This document shows positions 4,633 through 6,621 of a stretch of DNA of 6,621 nucleotides, one piece after another (position 1 is the stretch's first letter; every line of letters starts with the position of its first letter). The notes beneath the pieces were generated by a model that was not told where the DNA came from, did no database searches, and was given only the letters and a program-made list of their open reading frames with translations. A program made the position numbers and the translations under genes. Source of the DNA: an uncultured Bacilli bacterium (lineage in GTDB: Bacteria; Bacillota_I; Bacilli_A; ML615J-28; CAG-313); contig CAJGCS010000059.1 of NCBI GenBank assembly GCA_904501965.1, positions 1-6,621 on the forward strand, given 5' to 3'.

Positions 4633-6621
4633 TTAGTCATTGACTTTAATCTTCTTTAAGTTCCATATATTTTTTGCATAGTTTTCAATACTATTGTCTG
4701 ATGCAAAACGACCTGCTTCACTAATATTAACAAGTGACATTCTTGCCCATTCTAATTGATCACGATAAGTTTTATCCATTCTTTCATGAGCTTCCATATA
4801 ACTTTCAAAGTCAGCTAAACACATATATTGGTCAGCTACACCACTACTTGTTAATAAATAGTTTGCAATATTTTCAAAACTCTTACCTGCAAATCCACGT
4901 TTAAGTGTTGCGATAATTTCTCTAATAACCAAGTTATTATTATAATAATATGTTGAGTTATATCCTTTTTCCCATTCAACATCTACTTCACGAGCACTCA
5001 TACCAAAGATAAAGATATTATCTACACCAACAGAATCACAGATTTCTACGTTTGCACCATCCATTGTACCAAGAGTAACAGCACCATTAATCATAAACTT
5101 CATGTTACCAGTACCACTTGCTTCTTTACCAGCTAAAGAAATTTGTTCACTAATTTCTGATGCAGGCATTAATTTTTCAGCAAGTGTTACACAGTAGTCT
5201 TCAATAAAGACAACATTAAGTTTTGCTTTAATTTCTGGATGCATGTCAATATCTTTAGAAATATAATTGATTAATTCAATAATTTCTTTTGCACGGTAAT
5301 ATCCAGGTGCTGCTTTAGCTCCAAAAATAAATGTTTGTGGAGTAACATCAGCATTCGGATTATTTTTAAGTTTATTATAAATTGCGATAATCTTTAAAAC
5401 ATTAAGAAGTTGACGTTTGTATTCATGAAGACGTTTAACTTGTACGTCAAATCTTGTTGAAGGATCAATAACGATACCTTGTTTTTTATATAATGCTTTT
5501 GCAAAATCGCATTTATTTAAATACTTGATTTTATTTAATTCTTCAAGTACTTTTTCATCATTTTCAAATGCTCTAAATTTCTTTAGATTATTTGCATCAT
5601 AATACCAATCATGTCCAATTGTCTTATCAAGTAGTTTTGCAAGACGTGGATTTGACTGATGTAACCAACGTCTATGTGCGATACCATTAGTAACATTTGT
5701 AAACTTATTAGGATATAAATCGTAATAATCTTTAAAGATACTACGTTTAATAATGTCACTATGAAGTGCAGATACACCATTAATATGATGTGATGCAACA
5801 ACACATAGTTTTGCCATATGAACATGGTTATCAGACATTAATGACATACGATATGTTTTATCATTATCATATGGATATAATCCAAAGATTTGTTCATTGA
5901 AACGACGATTGATTTCATATAAGATTTGAGCTATTCTTGGCATATGACGATTAATTAAGTCCATTGACCAAGATTCAAGAGCTTCTGCCATAACTGTGTG
6001 ATTTGTATATGCAACACATCTTGTAACAATGTCCCAAGCTTCATCCCATCCAAATTCATAATCATCCATTAAGATTCTCATCATTTCTGGAATACAAAGT
6101 GTTGGGTGAGTATCATTAATATGAATTGATGCTTTATCAGGAAGTGTATGCATATCACCAAAACGTTTTCTATGATCATTGAAAATGTTTTGAATTGAAG
6201 CACTTACTAAGAAATATTGTTGTTTTAAACGAAGTGTTTTACCTTCTGAATTATCATCAGATGGATATAGAACTTTTGAAATAAGTTCTGCTTCGCTATT
6301 TTCTTGCATAGCTCTAAAATATTGTCCTTGTGAGAATAGTTTCATATCAAATTTAGAAACGTTTCTAGCACGCCATAAGCGAAGTGTTGAAATAGCATCA
6401 CTAGCGCCGCCTGAAATTAATAAATCATAAGGCATTGCTTCTACATCTTTTGTATCATGATATGCAACTTTCATTTTCCCGTTTTCTTGATATTGTTCAA
6501 CCCATCCACCAAAGCGAACCTTTAAGGCTCTATCGCTTCTTGGAACTAGCCAAACTTCACCACCAGGAAGCCATACATCTGGCATTTCAGTTTGCCAACC
6601 ATTGATGATTTTTTGTTTAAA
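4633..6621 (-). CDS. glgP: Glycogen/alpha-glucan phosphorylase (5'-truncated by window edge)
   Basis: PLP-dependent glycosyltransferase family 35 enzyme that phosphorolyses alpha-1,4-glucan chains to glucose-1-phosphate in the cytoplasm. The frame is open to the window edge, and sequence before the internal Met at 6585 (KQKIINGWQTE) continues the family pattern, so the true start lies outside. 662 residues are visible; typical enzymes have about 750-850, so roughly the first 100-190 are missing. Landmarks, numbered from Met 6585: INDTHP (156-161), YTNHTVMAEALE (193-204), NGIAHRRW (300-307), the phosphate-site segment KRLHEYKRQLLN (384-395), and the PLP-lysine motif EASGTGNMK with Lys496 (codon 5100-5098), followed by GTMDGANVEI (506-515). 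All catalytic-half signatures are intact. The stop lies 13 bases before pfkA, implying one transcript. Glycogen versus maltodextrin preference cannot be told from what is visible, so glgP is preferred over malP only by general similarity and context. Confidence 0.95.
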   Translation of the reverse strand, partial: FKQKIINGWQTEMPDVWLPGGEVWLVPRSDRALKVRFGGWVEQYQENGKMKVAYHDTKDVEAMPYDLLISGGASDAISTLRLWRARNVSKFDMKLFSQGQYFRAMQENSEAELISKVLYPSDDNSEGKTLRLKQQYFLVSASIQNIFNDHRKRFGDMHTLPDKASIHINDTHPTLCIPEMMRILMDDYEFGWDEAWDIVTRCVAYTNHTVMAEALESWSMDLINRHMPRIAQILYEINRRFNEQIFGLYPYDNDKTYRMSLMSDNHVHMAKLCVVASHHINGVSALHSDIIKRSIFKDYYDLYPNKFTNVTNGIAHRRWLHQSNPRLAKLLDKTIGHDWYYDANNLKKFRAFENDEKVLEELNKIKYLNKCDFAKALYKKQGIVIDPSTRFDVQVKRLHEYKRQLLNVLKIIAIYNKLKNNPNADVTPQTFIFGAKAAPGYYRAKEIIELINYISKDIDMHPEIKAKLNVVFIEDYCVTLAEKLMPASEISEQISLAGKEASGTGNMKFMINGAVTLGTMDGANVEICDSVGVDNIFIFGMSAREVDVEWEKGYNSTYYYNNNLVIREIIATLKRGFAGKSFENIANYLLTSSGVADQYMCLADFESYMEAHERMDKTYRDQLEWARMSLVNISEAGRFASDNSIENYAKNIWNLKKIKVND

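Noticed and set aside
5583..5825. 80-codon minus-strand frame inside glgP
   Set aside because: It overlaps conserved phosphorylase sequence in another frame, and its composition (Ile, Leu, Met, His rich) is typical of a shadow frame in AT-rich DNA.
1..6621. Novel defence, mobile or CRISPR-like system
   Set aside because: All space is filled by two metabolic genes, one synthetase and one surface protein with ordinary promoters and terminators. No direct-repeat array, transposase, integrase, attachment site or toxin-like gene was seen on either strand.

Overview
The window is an AT-rich piece of a low-GC Gram-positive chromosome. All recognisable genes lie on the minus strand, so transcription runs from high to low coordinates. 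Protein signatures (MetRS with a four-cysteine zinc knuckle, a Bacilli-type ATP-PfkA, strong GGAGG-type ribosome binding sites, TATAAT-type promoters) suggest a Bacilli or Erysipelotrichia-like member of the Firmicutes, possibly an uncultivated gut lineage. That placement is inference. Tryptophan is encoded by TGG, the three visible stops are all TAA and no gene has an in-frame TGA, so nothing points to the Mollicutes UGA=Trp code.

Layout in transcription order: (1) 6621-4633, glycogen phosphorylase glgP, with its 5' end outside the window; (2) 4619-3645, ATP-dependent 6-phosphofructokinase pfkA, starting 13 nt after the glgP stop with its own strong Shine-Dalgarno, followed by a clear intrinsic terminator at 3611-3635; (3) 3500-1497, a secreted, C-terminally membrane-anchored protein of 667 residues built mostly from Ig-like repeats, with its own extended -10 promoter and an AT-rich terminator hairpin overlapping its last codons; (4) 1391-1, methionyl-tRNA synthetase metG, with a near-consensus promoter and a short leader, its 3' end outside the window. 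The two intergenic gaps (3501-3644 and 1392-1496) are fully accounted for by these promoters, ribosome binding sites and terminators. No gap exceeds 300 bases.

glgP and pfkA look like one operon. The first releases glucose-1-phosphate from stored glycogen; the second commits fructose-6-phosphate to glycolysis. The surface protein and metG appear to be independent single-promoter units. I see no mobile element, CRISPR array, tRNA, rRNA or phage gene, and no sign of a novel multi-gene system. The points most worth a second look are the replacement of the MetRS HIGH motif by MLGN, the two-class Ig repeat array of the surface protein, and an alanine at the PfkA position that is normally Gly (ATP enzymes) or Lys (PPi enzymes).
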